From NCBI GenBank assembly GCA_964522665.1, contig CAZFVY010000067.1:1-39297 (forward strand): a DNA stretch of 39,297 nt. The letters run 5' to 3'. The position numbers were made by a program, and so were the translations under genes. Shown here one piece after another: positions 8,506-16,536 of this stretch (its first letter is position 1; every line of letters begins with the position of its first letter). The stretch comes from CAZFVY01 sp964522665 (GTDB lineage: Bacteria > Verrucomicrobiota > Verrucomicrobiia > Limisphaerales > CAZFVY01). Under the pieces are notes generated by a model that was not told where the DNA came from, ran no database searches, and saw nothing but the letters and a program-made list of their open reading frames with translations.

Positions 8506-8819
8506 CATTCAGATCTCACTTGGCGCTGGGAAACAAGTTGGCGGGGCCGAATCGAGCTACCCCTTGCCACTTGAATCGGAAATCCGCTTGCTACGCCGTG
8601 CCGCTAAACTATGCTCGTAATGGCCGGTCAGCTACCCCATCCCAACATGAAGTCAAAAACGAACCGCTGGGAAGTCTTGGCCGAGTCGGGGCGGAAACCG
8701 TCCGGCCAACGACCGAGCCGCGTCTGCGGTCGTGGTCAGGCGCGGCGATCTTGCCTTAAGGCGGCGCCCGCGAGCCAGGTTGACCGGTAATCGACATCTT
8801 AAATCACGAGGTATCCACC

Positions 8820-10631
8820 ATGAGCGACATAACTGAAGGCGCCGACCCCCGCGCCGCGATGGCGGAAGGTCCGAACAATGCCACGAAATATCGTCCGCTG
8901 CGCGCCTGGCCGGCGGTGTTTTTGGCCGCGCTCATGTTGTTGATGCGCTTCGGACCGGCCTACCTGGAAGGCGGCATGTCGAGTTACTGGATGATCGCCG
9001 TGTTCGGGCCGATGCTTTGCTGTCTGCTTTTGGTCATTTGGTGGCTGGCCGCGAGTCGCGCGACGTGGAAAGAACGCGTGTTGGGCACGCTCGGAGTGGT
9101 CGCCTCTCTCGTCGTCACGTTAAAGCTGGTTGATCCCACGATGCGCGGACCGGGGACGACCTACCTGACGCTGCCGATGGGCATGCTGCTTTTTGCCTTG
9201 GGTGCGACGTGGCTGCGCGCCGAGCGTCCGGCGATCCGGACTGGCGTCACCTTGCTCCTCACGTTTGCCGGCTTTGGCTTTTCCGCGCTGCTCCGCAACG
9301 AAGGCATGACGGGGAGTTACGCTCTCGGCACACGTTGGCGCTGGTCGCAATCTTCGGAGGAGCGGATGCTCTCGATTCAGAAACCGAAAGACAGCGCCAA
9401 ACCCGAGCTTAAGGATTCAGCCAGGCTCGGCACGGCGCTGACGAATCCCGAGTGGCCTGGTTTTCGCGGTGCGGACCGCGCGTCCCGCTCGAGCGCCCCG
9501 CAAATCTCGACCAACTGGACCGCCCAGCCACCGCGGCAATTGTGGAAAATCCCGGTCGGCCCGGCGTGGTCGTCGTTCGCGGTCGCGGGCAAACTGCTCT
9601 TCACGCAGGAACAGCGCGGCCCCAAGGAAACGGTGGTTTGCTATGACGGCGAGACCGGTCGCGAGGTTTGGAACCAGCAGGTCGAAGCTCGCCTTGAAGA
9701 TCCAATGGGTGGTCCCGGGCCGCGGGCGACCCCTACGCTGGCGAACGGCGGGTTATTTGTCACCGGCGCCACGGGAACGTTCATGCGGCTGAATCCAACC
9801 ACGGGCGAGGTCGTCTGGAAACAGGACCTGACCAAAGTCGCCGGGCGCAAAGTCCCGATGTGGGGGTTTGCCGCGTCGCCGCTCGTCACCGGCGGCGTCG
9901 CGATTGTTTACGCGGGAGGCGCTGATGGAAAAGGCGTCCTGGGCTTTGACGCCGCGTCGGGGGCGCTCCGCTGGTCGGCCACGGCGGGCAGTGATTCCTA
10001 CAGTTCGCCCCAACTCAATAACATTCTCGGCGAGGAACTGGCGCTCATGCTCTCCAATGACGGCCTGGTCCTCCTGGACCCGGCCAACGGAAAGGAGCGC
10101 CTGAACTACGCCTGGAAGTTCATGAACTACCGGGCGCTGCAGCCACGCGTCATTGGGACCGACACGATCCTGTTGCCGACCGGCATGAGCACGGGCACGC
10201 GAGCCATTCGCATCGCCAAGACCGACGGACAACTCACGGCGCAAGAGTTGTGGACGTCGCGAAATTTGAAACCAGACTTTACCGATCTGGTGAGCCACGA
10301 AGGCTACGCCTACGGCGTGGATGGCGACATCCTCACATGCATCGACGTTAAGACGGGTGAACGAAAATGGAAGAATGGACGCTATGGCAAAGGCCAACTG
10401 CTGTTGCTGGAAAACTCCGGCCTGTTGCTGATCGCCGCGGAACAGGGACAGGTCGTGCTCGTCAGGGCGGACCCGAATGAGCACGTGGAAGTGGCTTCGT
10501 TCAAGGCGCTCGAGGGCAAAACCTGGAACCATCCGGCGCTCGTCGGCGATCGACTTTACCTCCGCAATTCCCAGGAAGCCGCCGCGTATCAATTGCCGCT
10601 GGCCGAGGCGAAGACGGCGGCGGGCCGATAA
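8820..10631 (+). CDS. membrane-anchored PQQ-binding-like beta-propeller protein
   Basis: The 603-residue protein starts with about five hydrophobic segments (roughly residues 28-48, 55-78, 87-104, 112-133, 140-157). A linker and then a beta-propeller of about 370 residues follow. The propeller shows repeated blades of the form G-x-L-F/Y-V ... L-D-x-x-T/N-G-x-x-x-W, for example YDGETGREVWNQQ, LNPTTGEVVWKQD, FDAASGALRWSA, IDVKTGERKWKN. Such outer-membrane-assembly/PQQ-type propellers are very abundant in Verrucomicrobiota and Planctomycetota. There is no catalytic dehydrogenase signature, so a binding or scaffolding role at the periplasmic face is more likely than an alcohol dehydrogenase. The ATG has GAGG eight bases upstream. 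It sits between two toxin-antitoxin-like modules transcribed away from or with it, but nothing ties it to them functionally. Confidence 0.85.
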   Translation: MSDITEGADPRAAMAEGPNNATKYRPLRAWPAVFLAALMLLMRFGPAYLEGGMSSYWMIAVFGPMLCCLLLVIWWLAASRATWKERVLGTLGVVASLVVTLKLVDPTMRGPGTTYLTLPMGMLLFALGATWLRAERPAIRTGVTLLLTFAGFGFSALLRNEGMTGSYALGTRWRWSQSSEERMLSIQKPKDSAKPELKDSARLGTALTNPEWPGFRGADRASRSSAPQISTNWTAQPPRQLWKIPVGPAWSSFAVAGKLLFTQEQRGPKETVVCYDGETGREVWNQQVEARLEDPMGGPGPRATPTLANGGLFVTGATGTFMRLNPTTGEVVWKQDLTKVAGRKVPMWGFAASPLVTGGVAIVYAGGADGKGVLGFDAASGALRWSATAGSDSYSSPQLNNILGEELALMLSNDGLVLLDPANGKERLNYAWKFMNYRALQPRVIGTDTILLPTGMSTGTRAIRIAKTDGQLTAQELWTSRNLKPDFTDLVSHEGYAYGVDGDILTCIDVKTGERKWKNGRYGKGQLLLLENSGLLLIAAEQGQVVLVRADPNEHVEVASFKALEGKTWNHPALVGDRLYLRNSQEAAAYQLPLAEAKTAAGR

Positions 10632-10692
10632 AGATCTGACGCGAACCCTCAGCCGACGTTGCGACCGTTGACCAGGTGAATCCGAGCGAGGT

Positions 10693-10721
10693 TTGACAAG
10701 TTGTTCAGGCCGATATATGCT
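10693..10721 (+). promoter_or_regulatory. promoter P1 of the abiE operon
   Basis: TTGACA (10693-10698), a 17-bp spacer and TATGCT (10716-10721) form a near-consensus sigma-70 promoter. The -10 lies inside the left arm of the first palindrome, so a bound repressor would block it. The predicted transcript start is near 10728. Confidence 0.7.
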
Positions 10722-10759
10722 TTGCGCTAGCTTCTGGAAGCTAGCGCAAAGCATATATC
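10712..10759. promoter_or_regulatory. AbiEi operator 1: perfect 23-bp inverted repeats
   Basis: Arms at 10712-10734 and 10737-10759 are perfect reverse complements separated by only two bases (TG). The arm contains TATATGCTTTGCGC and ends GCTAGCTTC. AbiEi of Streptococcus agalactiae is known to bind two 23-bp inverted repeats in its own promoter and repress it, so the arm length here fits precisely. As DNA this is an operator; in RNA it would also form an unusually strong hairpin. Confidence 0.8.
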
Positions 10760-10796
10760 ATCATCGAAATCTCAGAAATCACCACAAAACTCTATC

Positions 10797-10825
10797 TTGA
10801 CAACACAGTATATTACTCGTATGCT
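10797..10825 (+). promoter_or_regulatory. promoter P2 of the abiE operon
   Basis: TTGACA (10797-10802), a 17-bp spacer and TATGCT (10820-10825): the same hexamers and the same spacing as P1, 104 bp downstream. Its spacer and -10 lie in the left arm of the second palindrome. The predicted start near 10832 would give a leader of about 20 bases before the GTG at 10852, made only of the right arm. Confidence 0.75.
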
Positions 10826-10854
10826 CCCACGGAGCATACGAGTAATATACTGTG
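10804..10854. promoter_or_regulatory. AbiEi operator 2: perfect 24-bp inverted repeats reaching the start codon
   Basis: Arms at 10804-10827 and 10831-10854 are perfect reverse complements around a 3-base loop. The right arm ends with the GTG start codon of the antitoxin gene. Aligned from the centre, its arms share TATAT and a GC-N3-GCT-type core with operator 1 (about 12 of 23 positions), which suggests that one protein reads both. Confidence 0.8.
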
Positions 10855-11826
10855 AATTCCACAAAACCGCCGCCGCGAGTTCCGATGGACCGCTGGGAGG
10901 TCTTTTTGCGGACGCTCGGTGATCGGGTTTCAACGGCCAGCGAAAACAACCTGACGCCCCGTTGCTGGAAACTCTCCACGCTCCGCCGAGAAATTCGAGC
11001 GATTACCAAATCGAATCAAGAAGCATTGCGAACAACTTTTCCTCCCGCTCTTGCGGTCATTGAACGCCTTAAGCGGATGGGTTGGATCCACTCGATCCAG
11101 GCGCAATCTCCGGACACCACGGAAGCGGTTGAATTCCTCCTGCTGGATCGAGACGCCGGAAATGACCATCCGATAGATCCGCTGGAACTTCTTCAGGCGT
11201 ATTTGCCGGACGGCGTCGTCTGCTATTTCAGCGCCATCGACTATTACGAACTGACCACACAGGTGGTCGCGCATCACCATGTCGCCCGCCTCAGCCCGGC
11301 ACGGGCAAAAAAAAATTGGACCGCCATTGACCCAACCAAAGCGGAGCCGTTGGCTGAGTCCGTGGAACGAAATCCGCTCGGGACAAAAGTCTTTCATTTC
11401 GAGGAAGTTGATTATTACCTGAACCGACGCGACGCCTCACTCGTCCCCGGCATCCAATTTCGTGTGGTGTCCCCGCGTTGCTGGCTGCGAGTCACGACGC
11501 TGGAGCAAACCCTGCTGGATGCGCTGATGCAACCGGTTCGCTGCGGTGGTGAGGCGGTCGTTCTGGAGGCCTGGGAAACTGGCGTTGAGCAGATAGACGC
11601 TGACCGCATGGCCCAACATCTGGCGAAAATACAACGTGAGGAGCTCGACCGGCGCGTGGGCGCGGTTCTGGACCTAATCGGCGCTCAATTTGCGGCCTCA
11701 ACTCTGGGTCATCGGCTGAGCGCGGTCCGCGACCGGTTGAGAAACCTTGACGTCCCTGAAATTCCGCTCCTGGCGGGTTTTGAATTCACGGAGTTGAGCC
11801 GAGCTTGGAAAGTTCGGATTCCGTAA
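10852..11826 (+). CDS. abiEi: AbiEi-type antitoxin and autorepressor
   Basis: The 324-residue protein is the first gene of a two-gene operon with an AbiEii-like toxin. The N-terminal 90 residues are basic and helical, fitting a winged helix. The middle has YFSAIDYYELTTQV, matching the S-x-x-A-x-x-x-x-x-L-T-x-x segment of AbiEi proteins, and later LRVTTLEQTLLDALMQP followed by GG, matching the conserved R-V-T-x-x-E-R-T-L-L-D block. In type IV systems AbiEi represses its own promoter and counters the toxin's effect without binding it. GTG at 10852 is the first start; ATG at 10885 is an alternative. Neither has a good Shine-Dalgarno site. It is longer than the classical AbiEi (about 200-280 residues), with extra sequence at both ends. 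Confidence 0.82.
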   Translation: MNSTKPPPRVPMDRWEVFLRTLGDRVSTASENNLTPRCWKLSTLRREIRAITKSNQEALRTTFPPALAVIERLKRMGWIHSIQAQSPDTTEAVEFLLLDRDAGNDHPIDPLELLQAYLPDGVVCYFSAIDYYELTTQVVAHHHVARLSPARAKKNWTAIDPTKAEPLAESVERNPLGTKVFHFEEVDYYLNRRDASLVPGIQFRVVSPRCWLRVTTLEQTLLDALMQPVRCGGEAVVLEAWETGVEQIDADRMAQHLAKIQREELDRRVGAVLDLIGAQFAASTLGHRLSAVRDRLRNLDVPEIPLLAGFEFTELSRAWKVRIP

Positions 11827-11838
11827 CGATTCGTCGGA

Positions 11839-12714
11839 ATGAACCGCGAGAGTCGATACCAGTGGATCAACGAAATCCTCAATGAAGTGTTTCTAGCTGT
11901 AATCGCTTCGGAAACCCTCAGGAACGCACTCGTTTTCAAGGGCGCCCGGATATTGAATCTGTATCTTGGGGACAGCCGCCAATCGCTCGATATTGACAGC
12001 AACCTGACGCCCGAATTGGTGGCGTCCACCCCGGACCGCGGAGCGCAGGCGAGTTTTCTGGAGGGAGAACTTTCGCCTGCGTTGCGACGCCACTTCGAGC
12101 GCCAGAACCCAGTCAAGTTCAAGCTCGGCACGGTCAAGGTCGTTCGGCAGCCACCGAAAGGCCACTCGCGGGGATGGGATGCGTTTCTCTTGAGGATCGA
12201 GATTCAAGACAACCGCCAGGTTGGCGTCCGGAGCTTGCCGGCGGCGGAAATCGACGTGGCCGCGCCGGAGACGCTCGGGCCGGGGGCCGTTCAGATTCTT
12301 AACGTTCAGGGGATTCCGGCCCGGGTGTATGCCCTCCATCGCATCGCCGGCGAAAAACTGCGGGCATATTTAACGTCGCTTCCGGCCTACCGGCGAAAAA
12401 TGCAGGGTGGCGAGCGAGCGTTACGAGTGAAAGACCTGCACGACCTCGCGCAGATTCTGCGGGCGCGGTCGGCGGCGGACGCGGAGTTCTGGACCACGGC
12501 TGGCGACGAGTTCCAACTGGCCTGCCAATCCCGTCTGGTGGATTGCCGGGGATTGGAGTCCTTCATGGAAAACTGGCCGTTGGCTCGGAAACGCTACGAG
12601 ACTGATAAAAGTTTGGAGAAAGTAACATTCAATGACGCCGAGCAAGCGCTGAAAATCGTTGTGAGTTTGTTTGAGGCGCAACGAGTTTTCCCTCTGGAAT
12701 TCCCCGCGGCTTGA
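11839..12714 (+). CDS. abiEii: AbiEii-type nucleotidyltransferase toxin
   Basis: The 291-residue protein matches the AbiEii/AbiGii family (PF08843 type). V-F-K-G-A-R at residues 32-37 takes the place of the usual F-K-G-G-T, and S-L-D-I-D-S at 49-54 gives the D-x-D metal site (D51, D53). A later E-K-L-R-A-Y ... R-V-K-D-L-H-D-L-A segment corresponds to the conserved K and R-x-K-D-x-x-D-L motifs. AbiEii toxins are GTP-binding nucleotidyltransferases; relatives block tRNA acceptor stems and arrest growth, giving phage abortive infection. The gene starts 12 bp after the antitoxin stop, so translation is probably coupled. The change of the second Gly of the GG motif to Ala is unusual and could mark a divergent subfamily. 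No terminator is obvious downstream. Confidence 0.82.
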   Translation: MNRESRYQWINEILNEVFLAVIASETLRNALVFKGARILNLYLGDSRQSLDIDSNLTPELVASTPDRGAQASFLEGELSPALRRHFERQNPVKFKLGTVKVVRQPPKGHSRGWDAFLLRIEIQDNRQVGVRSLPAAEIDVAAPETLGPGAVQILNVQGIPARVYALHRIAGEKLRAYLTSLPAYRRKMQGGERALRVKDLHDLAQILRARSAADAEFWTTAGDEFQLACQSRLVDCRGLESFMENWPLARKRYETDKSLEKVTFNDAEQALKIVVSLFEAQRVFPLEFPAA

Positions 12715-12971
12715 TCGTGGCTGACGAAGGAAACGAAGTCCGCGCGTTCATCGAACTTTGAAAACGGTCGGCCTGGAACCTCGGGTGGCCATTGGCGCGC
12801 GTAAGCAGCCGTCACCACCGCGGATGACAGGACGAGCGAGCGGCGCCAAAACCTGTGAATAAAGCGCCGTTGAACAAGCGTCCGCTTCGATCTAACCTCG
12901 GCTCGGTGAGGAACGACGCGACGTGCGTTGGCCTCGTTTTAGAAAACGATCTTTGCGCGATGATAAACACG

Positions 12972-14156
12972 ATGAAAACGCATTCCGGCCGGACGCTGTT
13001 CCTAATGGCGCTGTTGCTGAAGACGGCGCTTACCAGTCCTGCCAGCGCTTCCGCCGAGACCGCGCCCACCGCAAGCCCCGAAGTGACGGCGGCCATGCAG
13101 CCTTACCTGGACGGTTACAAACTAGGCGGCGTCATCGGCATCATCGCGGACAAGACCGGCAAGATTCACCACAAGAATCTGCTCGGTTACGCTGATGTCG
13201 AGGCGAAGCGGCCGATCAGCGAAGACAACGTGTTTTGGATCGCGTCGATGAGCAAAATGTTCGTGGGCGCGTCCATCATGATGCTGGTGGACGAAGGCAA
13301 GGTCAGTCTCGATGATCCGGTGACCCGCTTCATCCCGCAACTCGACAAATGGATGGTGGCCGAGGAAAAAGACGACGCGCATGTCCTGCTGAAGCCGTTG
13401 GTTCGGCCCGTCACGATCCGGCATTTGCTCAGCCACACGAGCGGTCTCACCGGCATGTCCGAATTGCAAAAAACCATCGGCTCGGACGGCGCCCCGCTGA
13501 AGGCGCGGGCGATCAGTTCGGTGACCGGCCCGCTGCAATGGCAGCCCGGCGACAAGTATCAGTATGGCAACCAGAGCATGAACATCGCCGCGCGCGTCGT
13601 CGAGATCGTCAGCGGCATGGCGTACGAGGACTTCCTGCAAAAACGCTTCTTCGATCCGTTGGGGATGACCGAAACGACCTTTTGGCCCAACGACGCGCAA
13701 ATCGCGCGGCTGGCCGGAGCTTACGGCCCCAACAAGGCGAAGGACGGCTACGCCCGGGGCGGCGTCGGTTTCCTGACGAAACCGTTCAGCGACCGGGTCC
13801 ATCGCTATCCCGAAGCCGCCGGCGGCTTGTTCTCCACCACGCACGATATTTTCCGTTACGGCCTCTTGCTGGCCAACGACGGCGAATTGGACGGCAAACG
13901 CTACCTATCGCACGCCGCGATCGCCGAATTGCAAAAGGAACAAACCGGAGCGACCAAGGTCAATTACAGCCTCGGCTACCATCTGCGCAACGGCATGTTT
14001 GGCCACGACGGCGCCTACGGCACCGATCTGTCGGTCAATCCGGCAACCGGCATGGTCGCCATCTTCATGGTCCAATGCACCAGCGGCGACCAATGGGCCG
14101 CCCGCGACCTGTTCCTCAAGACGGCCACTCAAGTCTTTAAGAATGACGGCCCGTGA
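12972..14156 (+). CDS. secreted beta-lactamase-fold serine hydrolase
   Basis: The 394-residue product belongs to the class C beta-lactamase/esterase/DD-peptidase superfamily. After a signal peptide (KTHSGRTLFLMALLLKTALT, then SPASASA) it shows the S-x-x-K nucleophile motif S-M-S-K (about S92-K95), the Y-x-N motif Y-G-N (about Y198) and G-H-D-G near the C-terminus in place of K-T-G. HTSGL also fits the family. Most relatives with H-x-G are esterases or D-aminopeptidase-like enzymes, not antibiotic resistance enzymes, and nothing here argues for resistance. The start is uncertain: ATG at 12960 or 12972 both put the signal peptide in place, and a frame open to 12855 adds an unlikely leader. No ribosome site is evident. 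It seems monocistronic. Confidence 0.88.
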   Translation: MKTHSGRTLFLMALLLKTALTSPASASAETAPTASPEVTAAMQPYLDGYKLGGVIGIIADKTGKIHHKNLLGYADVEAKRPISEDNVFWIASMSKMFVGASIMMLVDEGKVSLDDPVTRFIPQLDKWMVAEEKDDAHVLLKPLVRPVTIRHLLSHTSGLTGMSELQKTIGSDGAPLKARAISSVTGPLQWQPGDKYQYGNQSMNIAARVVEIVSGMAYEDFLQKRFFDPLGMTETTFWPNDAQIARLAGAYGPNKAKDGYARGGVGFLTKPFSDRVHRYPEAAGGLFSTTHDIFRYGLLLANDGELDGKRYLSHAAIAELQKEQTGATKVNYSLGYHLRNGMFGHDGAYGTDLSVNPATGMVAIFMVQCTSGDQWAARDLFLKTATQVFKNDGP

Positions 14157-14226
14157 AGCGCGTAGCCTTGGGTGACGGCGTTCAATGATTGCTTGACGTA
14201 CTAAGTATCAGGCGCAAATTTGGAAC

Positions 14227-14445
14227 ATGCCTGACGATAGCGCAGCAAACATCGAAAAAGAATTGATCGAGGTTTTGCGGTTGAAGGAGAGCGAACCCCA
14301 AGAGGCGAAGAAGTTGATTGCCGACGCAAAACGAGTCACCGGCGCCGATGAGTGGGATGTTCGCAAAGTGTTATGGCGGTTGACCGCCGATGGCCTTGCC
14401 GATTTTACGCCTGGCTTCAAAAAAGTTTCGCTGCGAAAAAGCTGA
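14227..14445 (+). CDS. small winged-helix-like protein
   Basis: This 72-residue acidic-to-basic protein is not recognised by family. Its first half is a charged helix (IEKELIEVLRLKESEPQEAK) and its second half (DVRKVLWRLTADGLADFTPG, then FKKVSLRKS) reads as a recognition helix and wing of a small winged-helix domain. It ends five bases before the GTG of the dGTPase gene, so the two are almost surely cotranscribed. A TTGACG hexamer at 14193-14198 may be the -35, without a convincing -10. It could be the regulator or a small partner of the phosphohydrolase. Confidence 0.6.
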   Translation: MPDDSAANIEKELIEVLRLKESEPQEAKKLIADAKRVTGADEWDVRKVLWRLTADGLADFTPGFKKVSLRKS

Positions 14446-14450
14446 CTTAA

Positions 14451-15737
14451 GTGCGCGACCAGCGTCGGCATCCCGATACGCCGGGAGTAAACTCGCGGTC
14501 TGAGTTTCAGCGCGACCGCGAACGAATCTTGCATGCGACGGCGTTTCGCAGGCTCGCAGGCGTGACCCAAGTCGTCGGCCCTCATGAAGGCCACAGCTTT
14601 CACAATCGGTTAACGCATGTCCTTAAGGTAGCGCAGATAAGCCGAGGTCTCGCGTTGCAGCTCAAGTCGGACCCAGCTAATGAAATCATTATTGCCACCG
14701 CGGGCGGTCTTGATGCCGATGTCGCGGAAAGCGCCGCCCTCGCGCACGATTTAGGACATCCTCCCTTTGGGCACATTGCCGAGGAAGAGTTGGACCATTG
14801 CGTGAAAGCACGCGGCCTGACTGACGGATACGAGGGAAACGCTCAGTCATTCCGAATCGTCACAAAGCTTGCGATACGATCCGATTCGCCAGGCCTAAAC
14901 CTCACGGCAGCGTCGCTGAACGCACTCTTGAAATACCCGTGGCGCCGCGAAGCCGCCGGAAAAAAGCATCGGAAATTTGGCGCCTATTCATCTGAACTCG
15001 AGGATTTCCTTTTTGCGAGGCAAGGAGCAACAGACGATCGGAAAAGCCTGGAAGCGGAAATCATGGATTGGGCCGACGATATTGCCTATTCCGTGTTCGA
15101 CCTTGAGGATTTTTTCAAAGCCGGCCTCATCCCGCTGCATCGGCTGTTCAGCAGGGACGATCGAGAGCGAAAGGCGTTTCTCGACCGAACGGCTGCCAGA
15201 TGGAAAAGCGCGGAGGATCCGCGGAGAATTGAAGATCACGCCGACGCCATCGAAACGCTCGCGGGGATCGTTCCCGTTCAAGACGCTTTTGATGGCGGCA
15301 GGGAAGCGAGAAAGTCCCTTCGCAATCTCACCACGACGTTGGTCGGGAGTTACATGAAAGGCGTAACCATCACGCCCAACGGAGCGAACCGCCTGACAAT
15401 CCCAGAAGAAAATCGGAGAGTTGTTTCGATCTTAAAGGAAATGACGTGGGACTACGTTATCACGAGCGAGAGCCTCAGCACGCAACAGTTTGGATTTCGG
15501 CGGATCATTCGAGAGATTTATGACATCTTCTTCGAAGAGGCTTGTTCCTCTAGATGGCAAATCTTCCCGGTTGGAACCCGTGAGGCGCTTCAAGAGGCAT
15601 CGAACAGTAAATCGAGCCCGGGCCTCGTAAGAGTCGTGGCCGATTACGTTGCGTCGTTGACCGAACAACAAGCTATCGGAATCCATCATCGCTTGGTGGG
15701 AACAGCGGCCGGCAGCGCGTTACGTCCCCCGCTCTAG
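14451..15737 (+). CDS. dGTPase-family HD phosphohydrolase
   Basis: The 428-residue protein is a deoxyguanosine triphosphate triphosphohydrolase-like enzyme. It has the R-D-R-x-R-I-L-H-x-x-A-F-R-R-L start (about residues 21-35), H-N-R-L-T-H-V-L-K-V-A (H56), A-L-A-H-D-L-G-H-P-P-F-G-H (H99-D100, with H103 and H108) and W-A-D-D-I-A-Y-S (about 207-213). Together these make the complete HD metal site. Family members cut dNTPs to deoxynucleoside plus tripolyphosphate; some act in dNTP balance and others starve phages of dNTPs. The GTG start follows the preceding gene by five bases. The pairing with a small DNA-binding-like protein and the nearby AbiE module make a defence role worth testing, but the sequence itself does not distinguish it from a housekeeping dNTPase. 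Confidence 0.85.
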   Translation: MRDQRRHPDTPGVNSRSEFQRDRERILHATAFRRLAGVTQVVGPHEGHSFHNRLTHVLKVAQISRGLALQLKSDPANEIIIATAGGLDADVAESAALAHDLGHPPFGHIAEEELDHCVKARGLTDGYEGNAQSFRIVTKLAIRSDSPGLNLTAASLNALLKYPWRREAAGKKHRKFGAYSSELEDFLFARQGATDDRKSLEAEIMDWADDIAYSVFDLEDFFKAGLIPLHRLFSRDDRERKAFLDRTAARWKSAEDPRRIEDHADAIETLAGIVPVQDAFDGGREARKSLRNLTTTLVGSYMKGVTITPNGANRLTIPEENRRVVSILKEMTWDYVITSESLSTQQFGFRRIIREIYDIFFEEACSSRWQIFPVGTREALQEASNSKSSPGLVRVVADYVASLTEQQAIGIHHRLVGTAAGSALRPPL

Positions 15738-15941
15738 CGATCTCGCAACGGCGCTAACTGAATTTCATGAACCGGGACGTGAAGCCGTGAAATCCAGTGT
15801 GACCGGCTTTGAAACACATCTCAATCAGAGGCGCACTAAACTCCATACCCCCTTCTCTCGTTGGAGTCACCATGGGAATAGACTTTGTCATCGTTGTTTT
15901 ACTGAGATCAGGATCGGATCAACGCCGCGCGCAGGGCAAAG

Positions 15942-16295
15942 CTAATGCCCCAACATCCACGGGCGTTTGTTTTTCTTGGGGATGTCGAGTTTGCCCAGCT
16001 TGCCGAAGTCGGCCGTGCGGCGCGGCTTGGCGCCGACTTTGACGGGCGTCGATCCGCAGCCGCAGCGGCTGTGGCAATGATGACGGTTGAGGACGCCTGG
16101 CTCGTGGCGGCTTTTTTCGTTGCGCGTCAAGGCGACGCGGCGGGCGGCCGGCATCAACGCCAGGTTCGGCGCCGAGATGACGCGCGCGGCGACGGACGCG
16201 CAGCGCGGGCAGTCGGCTTGCGCGTCGCGGTCCGCGATGGCGCGTTGCAGGGTAAAGGGTCCACACTTCTGGCAGCAAAATTCGTAGAGGGGCAT
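15942..16295 (-). CDS. fmdB: FmdB-type zinc-ribbon regulatory protein
   Basis: The 117-residue protein begins MPLYEFCCQKCG and continues to C-P-R-C, the two C-x-x-C knuckles (about residues 8-11 and 29-32) of the FmdB zinc-ribbon family. FmdB was named as the putative regulator next to formamidase in Methylophilus. A third Cys cluster (CHSRCGCG) and a basic tail follow. It is the last gene in the amide/urea operon direction, but a 241-bp gap with two palindromes separates it from fmdA, so it may have its own promoter or reduced expression. No Shine-Dalgarno site is evident. Confidence 0.85.
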   Translation of the reverse strand: MPLYEFCCQKCGPFTLQRAIADRDAQADCPRCASVAARVISAPNLALMPAARRVALTRNEKSRHEPGVLNRHHCHSRCGCGSTPVKVGAKPRRTADFGKLGKLDIPKKNKRPWMLGH

Positions 16296-16347
16296 AGGGG
16301 CGATTCTTGATTAATCAAATCTACGGTTGACGAACGTTTTTTGGTGA

Positions 16348-16376
16348 CCGCGCGCCGCCGATTCGACGGCGCGCGG
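16348..16376. repeat. 10-bp-stem hairpin between fmdA and fmdB
   Basis: CCGCGCGCCG (16348-16357) pairs perfectly with CGGCGCGCGG (16367-16376) around a 9-base loop. There is no U-tract on either strand, so it is either an attenuating or stabilising RNA hairpin or simply one of the extragenic palindromes of this genome. Confidence 0.5.
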
Positions 16377-16440
16377 GATGGGTTCCAATTGCCGATGCAT
16401 GGGGTGCGCTGGACGCGAAGTTGCGCCGCTGCGCGGCGCG

Positions 16441-16467
16441 GACGGCGTAGCACGCCGTCCCTACCCA
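16441..16467. repeat. hairpin plus CCCTACCCA repeat, copy A
   Basis: GACGGCG and CGCCGTC form a 7-bp stem immediately followed by CCCTACCCA. The same arrangement with a different stem sequence recurs at 35128-35153. Confidence 0.6.
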
Positions 16468-16536
16468 ACGCGCTACGCGCGAACCTTCCAAGCCGAGCGC
16501 GGCCGCGTTCGCGCGCAATTCCAATGCCGGTCAGGG

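Noticed and set aside
8472..8759. A 95-codon plus-strand frame
   Set aside because: It begins inside the triple operator, has no ribosome site and its composition is not protein-like.
12972..14156. Antibiotic-resistance beta-lactamase
   Set aside because: The S-x-x-K and Y-x-N motifs are shared by esterases and peptidases, and the third motif is H-D-G and not K-T-G, so resistance cannot be claimed.
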